Source: Geobacillus kaustophilus
GTDB lineage: Bacteria > Bacillota > Bacilli > Bacillales > Anoxybacillaceae
Reading direction: 5' to 3'
DNA: 64,000 nt
NCBI RefSeq assembly: GCF_000948285.1
Contig: NZ_JYBP01000003.1
Span: 1,488,001 to 1,552,000, forward strand
Part shown: piece after piece, positions 53,639-61,994 of the stretch
Layout of the letters: every line of letters begins with the position of its first letter
Position numbering within the stretch: position 1 is the stretch's first letter
Notes under the pieces: generated by a model
The model's database searches: none
What the model was told of the DNA's origin: nothing
The model's input: the letters and a program-made list of their open reading frames with translations, nothing else
Position numbers and translations under genes: made by a program

Positions 53639-53673
53639 GCCCGTCCGATCCAAGCTAGGATGGGCGTCTTTTT
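53639..53673 (+). terminator. Terminator-like hairpin
   Basis: GCCCGTCC and GGATGGGC pair around an 11-base loop and are followed by TTTTTT. The remaining DNA between 53553 and 53835 has no other recognised feature. Confidence 0.7.
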
Positions 53674-53835
53674 TGCCTTTCATTCCCGCCGGACGTTGCC
53701 AACGGAACAACTCTATTTGAACGACAAGTTTTCATCGAAAACCGTGCGGAAACGACCAGGCGGCCGGCGCCGCGTTCATGTCGCTATCCTTTTTCCAACA
53801 AGACGAACACGCGCGCTGTTGCACTCCTTGCCGCG

Positions 53836-54183
53836 TTATTTCACTGCTTTTTCTTCCAGCCCTTCAGCCGGCAGCACAATCTCCGCCCGCTTGACATCGT
53901 ACAAACCGTACGGGATTAGGCGAAGACCCGGCAGGAAATCGCACGTTAAAAACAAGAGAGTATACAAAATATCATGGAACGGAAATCCACGTTCTTGCAA
54001 CAGCGCCAACAGCTCATCGTGGAAGCGGACAGCCGTGTCAAACGAATGACCGGTCGTCATCATGCCGGTAAACGGCAGCGGAATTTCCACCACTGTCTTG
54101 CCGTCATCCACGACAACAATCCCGCCGCCCATTTCGTGCACTCGTTTCGCTTCATAGCCGATCGTTCCTTTCGCCTCGTTCAT
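53836..54183 (-). CDS. Adenine deaminase (AdeC/YerA-like) carboxy-terminal domain, separate
   Basis: A 115-residue protein that resembles only the last domain of adenine deaminases: EMGGGIVVVDDGKTVVEIPL, FTGMMTTGHSFDTAVRFHDE, ILYTLLFLTCDFLPGLRLIP and YGLYDVKRAEIV. The metal-binding amidohydrolase domain (about 450 residues) is absent. Its ATG overlaps the stop of the aryl-CoA ligase gene as ATGA, so it is translated with it. It may be a remnant of a deleted gene now captured by the operon, or a stand-alone domain with another role. Catalysis is not expected. Confidence 0.6.
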   Translation of the reverse strand: MNEAKGTIGYEAKRVHEMGGGIVVVDDGKTVVEIPLPFTGMMTTGHSFDTAVRFHDELLALLQERGFPFHDILYTLLFLTCDFLPGLRLIPYGLYDVKRAEIVLPAEGLEEKAVK

Positions 54184-55757
54184 CGTTGTTTCAATAGCTG
54201 ACGCAGTTTAAAGCGCTGAATTTTTCCAGTGGCTGTTTTCGGGAGTTCGTCGATCAATTCGATGATGCGCGGGTATTTATAGTGGGCCAGATGTTGCTTC
54301 GCAAATTGCTTGAGCTCTTCTTCCTTCTCGGCTGAACGAGGAACGCCGTCTTTCAACACGACGAACGCTTTCGGAACCACCAACCCGTTTTCATTTTCCA
54401 CACCCACTACGGCTGCTTCCAGTACATCGTCATGCCGCAGAAGGCAGTTTTCCACCTCGATCGGGGAAACCCAAATGCCCCCGACTTTCAGCATATCATC
54501 GGAGCGCCCGCAATACCAGTAATACCCTTCTTCGTCGCGGTAATATTTATCGCCAATATACAGCCATTCTCCGACGAATTTTTGTTTGTTTTGCTCGTGA
54601 AGGTTCCAATATCCGTGGGCAATCGAGTCGCCGCGAATGATCAAGTCGCCCACCTCATTTGGCGGCAGTTCATTCCCTTGCCCATCAATGATTTTTACTT
54701 CATAGCCCGGAACCGCCTTTCCGGAGCTGCCCGGTTTGACGTCGCCAATGCGGTTGGAAATGAAAATGTGCAACGCTTCCGTCGAGCCGATGCCGTCTAA
54801 AATGTCGACCCCAAACAGCTGCTTCCATTTATAATAAAACGATGGCGGCAACGCTTCACCAGCGGAGACACAGACGCGCAACGAACGAGCGTCAAAGCGC
54901 CGGCCGGCTTTTTCTGCATAATCGATCATGGCGCCGTATAACGTCGGCACGCCGAAAAAGATCGTCGGCTTGTACGTTTCAATCGCCTGAAACATCACCT
55001 CCGGCGAAGGCCGCTCTTTCACAAGCACGGTCGAGGCGCCGACGCCTAACGGAAAATACATTCCGCCGCCGAGGCCATACGCGAAATACAGTTTCGACGC
55101 CGACAGACAGCGGTCATTCTCGTTGATTCCCAGCACTTGTCTGGCGTATGTGTTTAACGCATATTCCATATCGTGCTGCAAATGGATGATTCCTTTCGGA
55201 TCCCCCGTGCTTCCTGAACTGAACAGCCAAAACGCCGCATCATCTTTGTTCGTCGGCGCCGCTTCCAGCTCCTTATCCGTGCGGGCGAGCAACCGATGAA
55301 AGGAAAGCGTTCCCTCGATGGAACTGTTAGCGTTTTCATGAATGACAATGACATCTTGCAAAAAAGCAAACCGCTCGCGAATCGGCTGAAGACGCTCCCA
55401 TAAGTCTTCGTGAATGACCAACACTTTCGCCCGGCTGTTGTTTAAAAAATATTCGTAATCCGACGGTTGCATCATCGTATTGACCGGAATCGGCACCGCT
55501 CCGATTTTGATGGCGCCAAAAAACGTATAGATAAACTCGGGGGTATCGTGGCAGACCATCACCAGCCGGTCTTCCATCCGATAGCCAAGCCCCCGCAGCA
55601 TATTGCCGGTTTGGTTCACTTTTTCTTGCAATTCCTGGTAGGAAATTTGCTCATCGCGATAATAAATGGCCGTTTTCTCTCCCATCCCGCCCTGAACGTT
55701 ATGGTCAATAAATACCTCCGCCGCATTGTACAGCCTGCCGAACCCGCGCAATTCCAT
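54180..55757 (-). CDS. Benzoate/aryl-CoA ligase family protein
   Basis: A 525-residue adenylate-forming enzyme. Motifs: FWLFSSGSTGDPKGIIHLQ (P-loop A3), IFFGVPTLYGAMID, ILDGIGSTEALHIFIS (A5), WLYIGDKYYRDEEGYYWYCG (A7) and catalytic Lys in LPKTATGKIQRFKL. Overall it reads like benzoate-CoA ligases rather than the short PaaK type. It activates an aromatic acid as its CoA thioester with ATP. It lies downstream of the enoyl-CoA hydratase and the paaADBC genes on the same strand, so its product is probably the substrate of the PaaABC oxygenase. Phenylacetate versus benzoate cannot be settled here. Confidence 0.88.
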   Translation of the reverse strand: MELRGFGRLYNAAEVFIDHNVQGGMGEKTAIYYRDEQISYQELQEKVNQTGNMLRGLGYRMEDRLVMVCHDTPEFIYTFFGAIKIGAVPIPVNTMMQPSDYEYFLNNSRAKVLVIHEDLWERLQPIRERFAFLQDVIVIHENANSSIEGTLSFHRLLARTDKELEAAPTNKDDAAFWLFSSGSTGDPKGIIHLQHDMEYALNTYARQVLGINENDRCLSASKLYFAYGLGGGMYFPLGVGASTVLVKERPSPEVMFQAIETYKPTIFFGVPTLYGAMIDYAEKAGRRFDARSLRVCVSAGEALPPSFYYKWKQLFGVDILDGIGSTEALHIFISNRIGDVKPGSSGKAVPGYEVKIIDGQGNELPPNEVGDLIIRGDSIAHGYWNLHEQNKQKFVGEWLYIGDKYYRDEEGYYWYCGRSDDMLKVGGIWVSPIEVENCLLRHDDVLEAAVVGVENENGLVVPKAFVVLKDGVPRSAEKEEELKQFAKQHLAHYKYPRIIELIDELPKTATGKIQRFKLRQLLKQR

Positions 55758-55880
55758 TGTTCACCATCCCATTCCCCATGAAATTGAACTGCCCGGTGAA
55801 TCAGCGTGCAAAACAACTGGGCAGCGAAGCCTTTGAAAGGATGAATCTGTCTCCATTTCAAAGGCTCCGCTAACCACACG

Positions 55881-56678
55881 TTAAATGCCTTTCCAATTCG
55901 GTTGGCGTTTTTCCAAAAAGGCGCTCATCCCTTCTTTCGCGTCTTCGGAGCGGAACAGCAAGTTTTGCAGCTCGCCTTCGTAGCGGATCGCCACATTCAG
56001 CGGCATCTCTTTCCCGTTCATGATCGCCAGCTTGATGTTCGAGACCGCATACGTCGCGCTGCTCGCGAGCTTGCGCGCATATTCCCGCGTCCGCTCTCTC
56101 GTTTCCGCCTGCGGAAACACTCGGTTCACCAGTCCAATGTCCAGCGCCTCTTGCGGCGTGATCGTTTCGCCCGTAATGTTCATATCCAGCGCCCGCGAAT
56201 AGCCGATGAGCCGCGCCAGCCTCTGCGTGCCGCCTGTTCCGGCCAACACGCCAAGCGACACTTCCGGCAGCCCGATTTTCCCTGCTTCATCGCCCATAAA
56301 CCGCAAATCACACGCCAACGCCAGCTCCAACCCGCCGCCGACCGTATGCCCTTCTAAGCAGGCAATGTACACTTGCGGCGAACGCGCGATTTTGTCGAGC
56401 GTCTCATTGCAGAACAGGCAAAATTGCGTTTTAAACCGCGGATCAGCCGAGCGTAAAAAGTTGATATCCGCCCCTGCCGAGAAAAACTTCGGCACATCGC
56501 TCATGACGATGACGACTTTGATGTCCGGGTCAAAGCGGATGTCATCGATGGCTGCATTGAACTCTTTGTAAAATTCCAAATCATACGAGTTCGATTTGTT
56601 AATGTGCAAGTGAATCTCGGCAATCCCATCCTCTTTGACAACCGTTAAATATTGTTTTTTCGTTTCTACAGCAGTCAT
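55881..56678 (-). CDS. Enoyl-CoA hydratase/isomerase family protein
   Basis: A 265-residue crotonase. The oxyanion-hole segments are PKFFSAGADINFLRS and GHTVGGGLELALACDLRFMG (first catalytic Glu region), and the second Glu is in IGLPEVSLGVLAGTGGTQRLARLIG. AAGGGGAATG precedes the ATG. It lies 145 bp after paaC and 123 bp before the ligase. It probably acts on ring-opened CoA thioesters of the aromatic pathway, like PaaF or PaaG. Its 3' third is duplicated at 61727-61993. Confidence 0.88.
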   Translation of the reverse strand: MTAVETKKQYLTVVKEDGIAEIHLHINKSNSYDLEFYKEFNAAIDDIRFDPDIKVVIVMSDVPKFFSAGADINFLRSADPRFKTQFCLFCNETLDKIARSPQVYIACLEGHTVGGGLELALACDLRFMGDEAGKIGLPEVSLGVLAGTGGTQRLARLIGYSRALDMNITGETITPQEALDIGLVNRVFPQAETRERTREYARKLASSATYAVSNIKLAIMNGKEMPLNVAIRYEGELQNLLFRSEDAKEGMSAFLEKRQPNWKGI

Positions 56679-56822
56679 TGTTTCATTCCCCTTCCTTCAA
56701 AAATGATTTGATTGTTTCACGCAGGCAACGACAGATAGACCTTGTTTTGAAAAGTTCATTTCCCTTGCGCTTCAAGAGAGAGAAAGAATACCGTCTGTTC
56801 CTCACCTCCTTGTATGCTGTTG

Positions 56823-57467
56823 TTATTTCAACTGAACGAAAGGTTCAGCCGCAACCGTTTTCAATTCCTGCTGCAGCCGTTCAACGAGCTTGACTCCGTT
56901 CGGCAAGTACCCTTCCTGTTGCAACTCTTCCTTGCTTTCAACCTCTTTTAACCAAGCCGCCGCTTCGTTCGCCGCGGCGTTCAACGCTGCACGGAAACGA
57001 TGAGGAACAGCGCCGCGCTCATGGGCGAGCTGCTGCGCCCAATGTTTGGCGTATACAAGATGATCTTGTTGTTCTCGGATCAACTTCTGGATTCGCGATA
57101 CAATGGCAGGATGGTTGGCATCGAGTGCGGATTGCAAAACAGCGTCAATGGCGGTGTTTGTTGCGTATAGTGCGGCGATGAGCGTGATCCAGTTATGCAC
57201 GTTGACGGCGCTTGCCAGCGCTTTTCCGGTTTGGCGGTAAATTTCCGGCTTTTTTCCTTTCAAGCCGCGCAAATCGAAACACCAGTTGTACAACAAGCGC
57301 GCATGTCCGAGCTCTCCTTGCGCCATCGCGATCGATGCCAGCGTGGCTTCCAAATTCGGACCGCTGACCCCGACCTCAACAAGGCGGTCGCCAAGAACGT
57401 ATTTATTGTCAGCGATCGTTTCGAGCAACTCAATCAGCGAATGCACAGCAGACTGCCTTTGTTCCAT
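56823..57467 (-). CDS. paaC: Phenylacetyl-CoA epoxidase structural subunit PaaC
   Basis: A 214-residue ferritin-like protein from ATG 57467 (after GGAGGAGG). MAQGELGHARLLYNW keeps part of the helix motif of the PaaA/PaaC pair, and VHNWITLIAALYATNTAIDA and REQQDHLVYAKHWAQQL follow. PaaC is the scaffold partner of the catalytic PaaA. It overlaps paaB by 34 nt and ends the paaA-paaD-paaB-paaC set. Confidence 0.9.
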   Translation of the reverse strand: MEQRQSAVHSLIELLETIADNKYVLGDRLVEVGVSGPNLEATLASIAMAQGELGHARLLYNWCFDLRGLKGKKPEIYRQTGKALASAVNVHNWITLIAALYATNTAIDAVLQSALDANHPAIVSRIQKLIREQQDHLVYAKHWAQQLAHERGAVPHRFRAALNAAANEAAAWLKEVESKEELQQEGYLPNGVKLVERLQQELKTVAAEPFVQLK

Positions 57468-57697
57468 TGCGCCTCCTCCCCCTTTAGGCATAGCCACTTC
57501 GGTTTTCTCACCCAAACGAGCTCGCTGCGATCGACAACAACCATTTCCGCCCAATCTTCCTCATCGTACGTGTAAGTGGCATATACTTTTGCCAGCTCCT
57601 CGTTTTCCGCCTCCACTGTGCCGATGTGGACCAATTGGTCGCCTCGTTTCACGCGAGCGAAAATGTCAAACGTTTTTCGTCGTTGGGCCGCTGTCAT
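57434..57697 (-). CDS. paaB: Phenylacetyl-CoA epoxidase subunit PaaB
   Basis: An 87-residue protein from ATG 57697, overlapping the paaD stop as ATGA. It shows the PaaB pattern: FDIFARVKRGDQLVHIGTVE, AENEELAKVYATYTYDEEDW, MVVVDRSELVWV. PaaB bridges the two PaaAC heterodimers. The order A-D-B-C differs from the A-B-C-D of proteobacteria. Confidence 0.9.
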   Translation of the reverse strand: MTAAQRRKTFDIFARVKRGDQLVHIGTVEAENEELAKVYATYTYDEEDWAEMVVVDRSELVWVRKPKWLCLKGEEAQWNKGSLLCIR

Positions 57698-58020
57698 GTG
57701 GAGCTCACCCCCCAATATTTCAATTTCTCGCGCCCTTCCGGACTGATCCTGTCGACCGTCCACGGCGGATCCCAAACGACGTGAATATGAACGTCACGAA
57801 CCCCTTTCTCTTTGAGCAGTCGATCGCGGATGTCTTGCTCGATCCACTCCATGCAAGCGCATGATACCGCTGTATACGTCATGGTCACATGGAGCTCTTC
57901 ATCCACTTTTTCAATGTGGTAAATGAGCCCCATATCGACGACGCTGATCGGAAATTCCGGATCCATCACTTCTTTCAGCGCTTGCCAATACTTTTCCGTT
58001 TCGGTGTTCCGTTTGTCCAT
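57694..58020 (-). CDS. paaD: PaaD-type (MIP18/DUF59) maturation protein, without zinc ribbon
   Basis: A 108-residue protein from ATG 58020 (AAAGGAAG seven bases upstream), overlapping the paaA stop. It has the MIP18-family core VMDPEFPISVVDMGLIYHIE and TYTAVSCACMEWIEQDIRD with Cys residues, then HVVWDPPWTVDRISPEGREK. It stops there, whereas E. coli PaaD has an additional carboxy zinc ribbon; a separate zinc-ribbon gene at 63442-63648 supplies a matching domain. PaaD is thought to help assemble the iron centre of PaaABC. Confidence 0.9.
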   Translation of the reverse strand: MDKRNTETEKYWQALKEVMDPEFPISVVDMGLIYHIEKVDEELHVTMTYTAVSCACMEWIEQDIRDRLLKEKGVRDVHIHVVWDPPWTVDRISPEGREKLKYWGVSST

Positions 58021-58955
58021 CACACCGCTTCCTTTCGCAGTTGTTCGAGTTCCTTCGCCCCGCGTTGAATCCGTTCCACGAACTCTTTATTTTTCGGGCC
58101 CCGCTGTTTAAACCGCTTGATGACGTTGTCCCACGTATCCGGCTGGTCAAACAGCCATTTTTTGTTCACCGGGTCAAACTTGCACGGGAACGGCACATCG
58201 AGCACGTATTTTTGTTGCTCCTCATCGTAATGGGCAGGAACTTTGACACCGATTGATTCGCAGAACGGAACGGCCGTTGACAGCCATTTTTGCCGCAGTT
58301 CGTCATTCGTCCGCCCTTTTAAGCGGTACTCCAGCTGCGCCGAGCGGCTTTTCAACCGGTCCTCGACCCCGAAAAACTCAAGCGCCATTAAAAACATCCA
58401 GTCGACCGCTTTTTGCACTTCTTCGCGCAAATTCGGATCCTGCATCGCTGTTCTCATAATGATCTCGCCGTTGCGAAGATGGAACAGCTCCTCTTTGTCC
58501 ACTTTCACGAGCGCCCGCTTCCACGGCCCGTACGACGTATGCTCAAACGCATCGCCAAGAAGGGTGTAGCCCGCGCGGTCAAAAAAAGCATTGAAGACGC
58601 CGAATTCAATCCAGTTTGACAACTCAAAATCAAAGGCGTACGGGTTTTTCCAACGGTGCGCCTCCCGCTCGTACAGCAGCCTGTCAACATCCTCGCCCAA
58701 ATCTTTCAACAGCCGATAGGCGATGTGGGCATGGCCGATTTCATCCTGCATAATGGCCAGCGCTGTAATTTTGCTGTTTAATGTCGGCGCTTGGTCGTAC
58801 ACCGTAAGCAGCGGCGGGACGCTCAGCAGCTCGGTGTCGCCGACGATCGTCAGCGTCTGTTTCAACGCGTTTAAATACTCTTCATTCATATCGTCAATGC
58901 CTTCGACGATAAATCCATTTTGAACTTTTTCCTTTAGCAGCGTTGCTTGATCCAT
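58020..58955 (-). CDS. paaA: Phenylacetyl-CoA epoxidase catalytic subunit PaaA
   Basis: A 311-residue diiron oxygenase subunit, the usual length. Diiron ligands are in AIMQDEIGHAHIAYRLL (Glu-x2-His, about residues 66-69) and DKEELFHLRNGEIIMRTA (second Glu-x2-His). VGDTELLSVPPLLTVYDQAP is a conserved family segment. It converts aryl-CoA to the 1,2-epoxide with O2 and reductant; no paaE reductase gene is visible in the window. AAGGAAGGTGAG precedes the ATG. The promoter region upstream shares a motif with that of the aldehyde dehydrogenase operon. Confidence 0.92.
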   Translation of the reverse strand: MDQATLLKEKVQNGFIVEGIDDMNEEYLNALKQTLTIVGDTELLSVPPLLTVYDQAPTLNSKITALAIMQDEIGHAHIAYRLLKDLGEDVDRLLYEREAHRWKNPYAFDFELSNWIEFGVFNAFFDRAGYTLLGDAFEHTSYGPWKRALVKVDKEELFHLRNGEIIMRTAMQDPNLREEVQKAVDWMFLMALEFFGVEDRLKSRSAQLEYRLKGRTNDELRQKWLSTAVPFCESIGVKVPAHYDEEQQKYVLDVPFPCKFDPVNKKWLFDQPDTWDNVIKRFKQRGPKNKEFVERIQRGAKELEQLRKEAV

Positions 58956-58969
58956 ATTCTCACCTTCCT

Positions 58970-59012
58970 TATTACGTTTTTTTTAACTATCGTATTCTAT
59001 ACATAATGTTAA
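58970..59012 (-). promoter_or_regulatory. paaA upstream motif shared with 63669-63708, candidate PaaX site
   Basis: On the plus strand ATTACGTTTT, then TTTAAC, ATCGT and CATAATG occur in the same order and nearly the same spacing as at 63671-63708. TTGACA (minus strand) lies just upstream of it. The segment is therefore a shared control site, most simply for PaaX. Confidence 0.55.
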
Positions 59013-59200
59013 TACAACGTAAATAGTGTTGTCAACATAAAAATAAGAAAAATCGGAAAATTATTTTTAGTTGGAAATCCTTTTATTTCTGCTGATCAAC
59101 CGTCCATTCTGTCTCTTTGTTCCATTCGGTCGTTTTTCAGAGTATACAACATTTGTTTTCCGTTCGTGTAATTTTCATGGAGCCACTAGTTGCACAACTA

Positions 59201-59441
59201 TATAGAGGCAACGAAAAAGTTTAACACATCCTTGACGGAAAAGTTGTTTGTCCATTTTTTCGACTGTCGAAGGCAAGCCTGTGGCTTGCCTCCGTCACGC
59301 CAGGGCGTGACGGAAGACCGAACAACCACCCGCTTCAACAGACCCATACATGGGGCTGGAAGCGGCGTTGTTCGGTCGCCCGACAGTCGAGCAAATGCTT
59401 GGTAAATGCTGCAAATGTTAAAGCTTCAAATTGCATCTATA
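59201..59441. repeat. MITE copy 2 (241 bp, TA duplication)
   Basis: It is flanked by TA (59199-59200, 59442-59443) and has the same ends and hairpins as copy 1 at 5168-5405 but in inverted orientation. It differs by scattered substitutions (for example TATAGAGGC at one end). It sits between paaA and the MBL gene terminator, so it does not break a gene. Confidence 0.9.
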
Positions 59442-59445
59442 TAGG

Positions 59446-59475
59446 CAAAAAAAAAAGCCAGCTGGCTAACAGCTG
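59446..59475 (-). terminator. Terminator of the MBL-fold gene
   Basis: On the minus strand CCAGCTG/CCAGCTGG pair around TTAG, followed by ten T residues. It overlaps the stop of the gene at 59466. Confidence 0.8.
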
Positions 59476-60458
59476 GACATCGGGCATTGCCGATAGATGA
59501 CCGCATGGCGATGCTCCTCTTTTTGCAATTCGCCGACAGACACCAAATATTCCAAATGCGCCAGCGTCTCAGCCACTGCAAATCGCCATTGGTGCGCCGT
59601 CAACGGCTTATGGCCGAACACGCGATGGGCGACTTCATAGGCGGTGGACCCCGATCCTGCTAGCGCTTTCATTTTTTGCAACCGTTGTTCGTGATGACGG
59701 AAAATGTCGCCGATCCGCTCGCGAAATTGGCGAATGACCCCGCCATGGGCAGGCAGAGCCACATCCACCCCAAGCCCCTCCACTTTGCGAAGCGAAGCAA
59801 AATATTGCTCGAGCGGATTTGGGTGGGCGCCCGGCCATACACTAATGTTCGGAGTAATGCGGTCAAGCACATGGTCCGATGCAAGCAGCTGGCGAGATTC
59901 CTCCTGATAAAAACTGATCAATCCATCGCTGTGCCCCGGAACCGGGATGACCGCCCATCTCCGCTGCCCCAGCACAATGTCCGAACGATCCAAAACGGTT
60001 AGCACCGGAAACGGGCTGACGCGCAGCGACAGCTTCCACATGCTCTCCTCAATGTCCGTTACCAGCTCATCCGGCACGCCATGGCGGCGAAACATGGCAC
60101 CTACTTCGCTCGCCTGGACGCTCTCTTCCCCCCACACCCGTTCCGCCATCGCATAATCCGGTTCGCTGATCCAGACGGGCGCTTCCGTCTGCTGCTGCAT
60201 CCACCCGGCCAAGCCAAAATGGTCTGGATGGAAGTGAGTGATGTAAATAGCGCGAACGTGCCGCGGCTTGATCCCCAACTGCCGAAACACCGTTTCCCAT
60301 GCACGAATCGCCTCAGGATCGCGAAAGCCAACGTCAACGATGCTCCACCCATCCGTCTCCCGGCATACGTAACAATAGACATACTTCATTGGAAACGGGA
60401 CTGGAATCGGAACGCGGTAAATTCCGTCTCCTACCGTTTCCATTTCAATCTGCGCCAT
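59466..60458 (-). CDS. MBL-fold metallo-hydrolase
   Basis: A 330-residue metallo-beta-lactamase-fold protein. The metal motif is YITHFHPDHFGLAG (His-x-His-x-Asp-His, about residues 73-80), with further ligands in VIPVPGHSDGLISFY and LLASDHVLDRITPN, and ALPAHGGVIRQF near residue 240. The carboxy helical part (HEQRLQKMKALAGSGSTAYE) is like that of lactamase B-type hydrolases with a winged-helix tail. It may hydrolyse a CoA thioester or lactone in the neighbouring aromatic pathway, but the substrate is unknown. GAGGGGAAAGG precedes the ATG. Confidence 0.88.
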   Translation of the reverse strand: MAQIEMETVGDGIYRVPIPVPFPMKYVYCYVCRETDGWSIVDVGFRDPEAIRAWETVFRQLGIKPRHVRAIYITHFHPDHFGLAGWMQQQTEAPVWISEPDYAMAERVWGEESVQASEVGAMFRRHGVPDELVTDIEESMWKLSLRVSPFPVLTVLDRSDIVLGQRRWAVIPVPGHSDGLISFYQEESRQLLASDHVLDRITPNISVWPGAHPNPLEQYFASLRKVEGLGVDVALPAHGGVIRQFRERIGDIFRHHEQRLQKMKALAGSGSTAYEVAHRVFGHKPLTAHQWRFAVAETLAHLEYLVSVGELQKEEHRHAVIYRQCPMSSC

Positions 60459-60553
60459 CCTTTCCCCTCCCCCTGCTTTTTTCCTTCCTCTTATTCACAG
60501 CGCCTCAAGTGGACATGCCAGGCGCCGATATCCCCCAATCCATTTTAGACGCA

Positions 60554-60717
60554 TAAACGGTGACACCCCCCGCCATCTATGCTTTGCTTAGAGGTAGGAG
60601 CTTCTCGGATGATCCTGTCTTATGACTAAAATGGACCGAGCGCCCCCCGTCTGCCCGACGGTTGTCATCCCCCACCTCCCCTTCGTTTAGAAGTGGAGGA
60701 CTTCCTTAGAGATGCCG
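60554..60717. other. Non-coding segment with hairpins resembling an IS200/IS605-type end
   Basis: Two imperfect hairpins, one around 60567-60600 (CCGCCATCTA and TAGAGGTAGG) and one around 60671-60710 (CACCTCC, TTC and GAA, GGAGG), look like the structured right ends of IS605/IS1341 elements. No transposase or TnpB gene remains, so this is a weak suggestion. Confidence 0.3.
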
Positions 60718-61593
60718 TTAAATCATTTCCATAAACGGATTGATCGCCTTATCGCGGTTGAATGTCACCTCACGATCTGGTGCAGCCTCAAACAATGTCT
60801 CAAAATAGCGGATGGCCGGAACGGCGAGCAGCTGATGGACATTAAAAAACAGCTCCCGCGCCCTCGTTCCGCTCCAATCATCCGGTAATAAATCGTTCGG
60901 AAATCCCGGATCAATAAAGAAAAAACCCCGATATTCATGCACGAGTTTCGTCCGCTCAATGAAACATTCGCGGTCAGTCAGCTCATTGTTCCAAGCCCGT
61001 TGTTGGAATTCTTCGTACTTTCGTTCGTACGTTTCAATAAACCGGTCATACTCCTTGGCAATATAAGAGAAATCCCAGCCGCGCTCAATGATTTGCTCGT
61101 TGCTGTGCGACACGATGGAGCTCGCCGTAAACAAAATGACGTACGGCTCCAAATGATAGTCTTTCACCCATTCCATCACTTGCGGTTCGATCGGATTCGG
61201 ACTCGCCCACGTCCCGTGGGAGATGAGGCCAAACCCCATCAAGCTTAATTCTTTGCGGATTTGGCTGCGCAGCTCCCGTTTTTCTTCGGGAACGGAGTAC
61301 GTCAACACCCGCCATTGGCCGTCCCACTTGTAGTTCCGCTGCGAATAGACGCGGTTGAACCCGTCCATCATCGTCCGTTTCCCTTTCGGCGTCAACGAAT
61401 AATAGCTGTTGTTGCCGATTTTCCGGACTTCAAAAAATCCCTGTTGCACCATCCTTAGCGCCGCTCCGCGGATGGACGACTCGGAAATGCCGAAGTGGGA
61501 CATCATTTGGATCAAGCTTCCGATCCATACTTCGTTCCCATAATGTTGAATATATTCCCCAAATAACGTAAACATGAGCGCTCTCGGCTTCAC
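60718..61593 (-). CDS. paaX: PaaX-type regulator of aromatic-CoA degradation
   Basis: A 291-residue protein from GTG 61593 (AAGGTG nine bases upstream). The winged helix is at about residues 5-80 (LMFTLFGEYIQHYGNEVWIG, FGISESSIRGAALRMVQQGF). A PaaX central domain (WDGQWRVLTYSVPEEKRELR, MGFGLISHGTWASPNPIEP) and carboxy domain (LVHEYRGFFFIDPGFPNDLLP) follow. PaaX represses phenylacetate genes until phenylacetyl-CoA binds. It sits between the paa genes and the aldehyde dehydrogenase, both of which share a candidate operator. Confidence 0.92.
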   Translation of the reverse strand: MKPRALMFTLFGEYIQHYGNEVWIGSLIQMMSHFGISESSIRGAALRMVQQGFFEVRKIGNNSYYSLTPKGKRTMMDGFNRVYSQRNYKWDGQWRVLTYSVPEEKRELRSQIRKELSLMGFGLISHGTWASPNPIEPQVMEWVKDYHLEPYVILFTASSIVSHSNEQIIERGWDFSYIAKEYDRFIETYERKYEEFQQRAWNNELTDRECFIERTKLVHEYRGFFFIDPGFPNDLLPDDWSGTRARELFFNVHQLLAVPAIRYFETLFEAAPDREVTFNRDKAINPFMEMI

Positions 61594-61726
61594 TGCTGTT
61601 CACACCTTGTCTTTTTTTTTTTGAATTTTTCTTTTATTATGGTACGAAATCACCTTCCCTTTCAAGCGCTAAATTTATGTTTTCATAAAAACATATCGGC
61701 CGAAACGGCCGATATGCACTCTGATC

Positions 61727-61993
61727 CAATTCGGTTGGCGTTTTTCCAAAAAGGCGCTCATCTCTTCTTTCGCGTCTTCGGATCAGAACAGCAAGTTTTG
61801 CGGCTCGCCTTCGCAGCGGATCGCCACATTCAGCGGCATCTCTTTCCCGTTCATGATCGCCAGCTTGATGTTCGAGACCGCATACGTCGCGCTGCTCGCG
61901 AGCTTGCGCGCATATTCCCGCGTCCGCTCTCTCGTTTCCGCCTGCGGAAACACTCGGTTCACCAGTCCAATGTCCAGCGCCTCTTGCGGCGTG
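61727..61993 (-). pseudogene. Duplicated 3' fragment of the enoyl-CoA hydratase gene
   Basis: About 267 bp nearly identical to 55892-56162, in the same orientation (ITPQEALDIGLVNRVFPQAE, then YARKLASSATYAVSNIKLAI). A few substitutions are present, one of which (a TGA after QNLLF) truncates it. It is fused directly to the stop codon of the aldehyde dehydrogenase gene. It is not functional by itself. Confidence 0.9.
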
Positions 61994-61994
61994 A

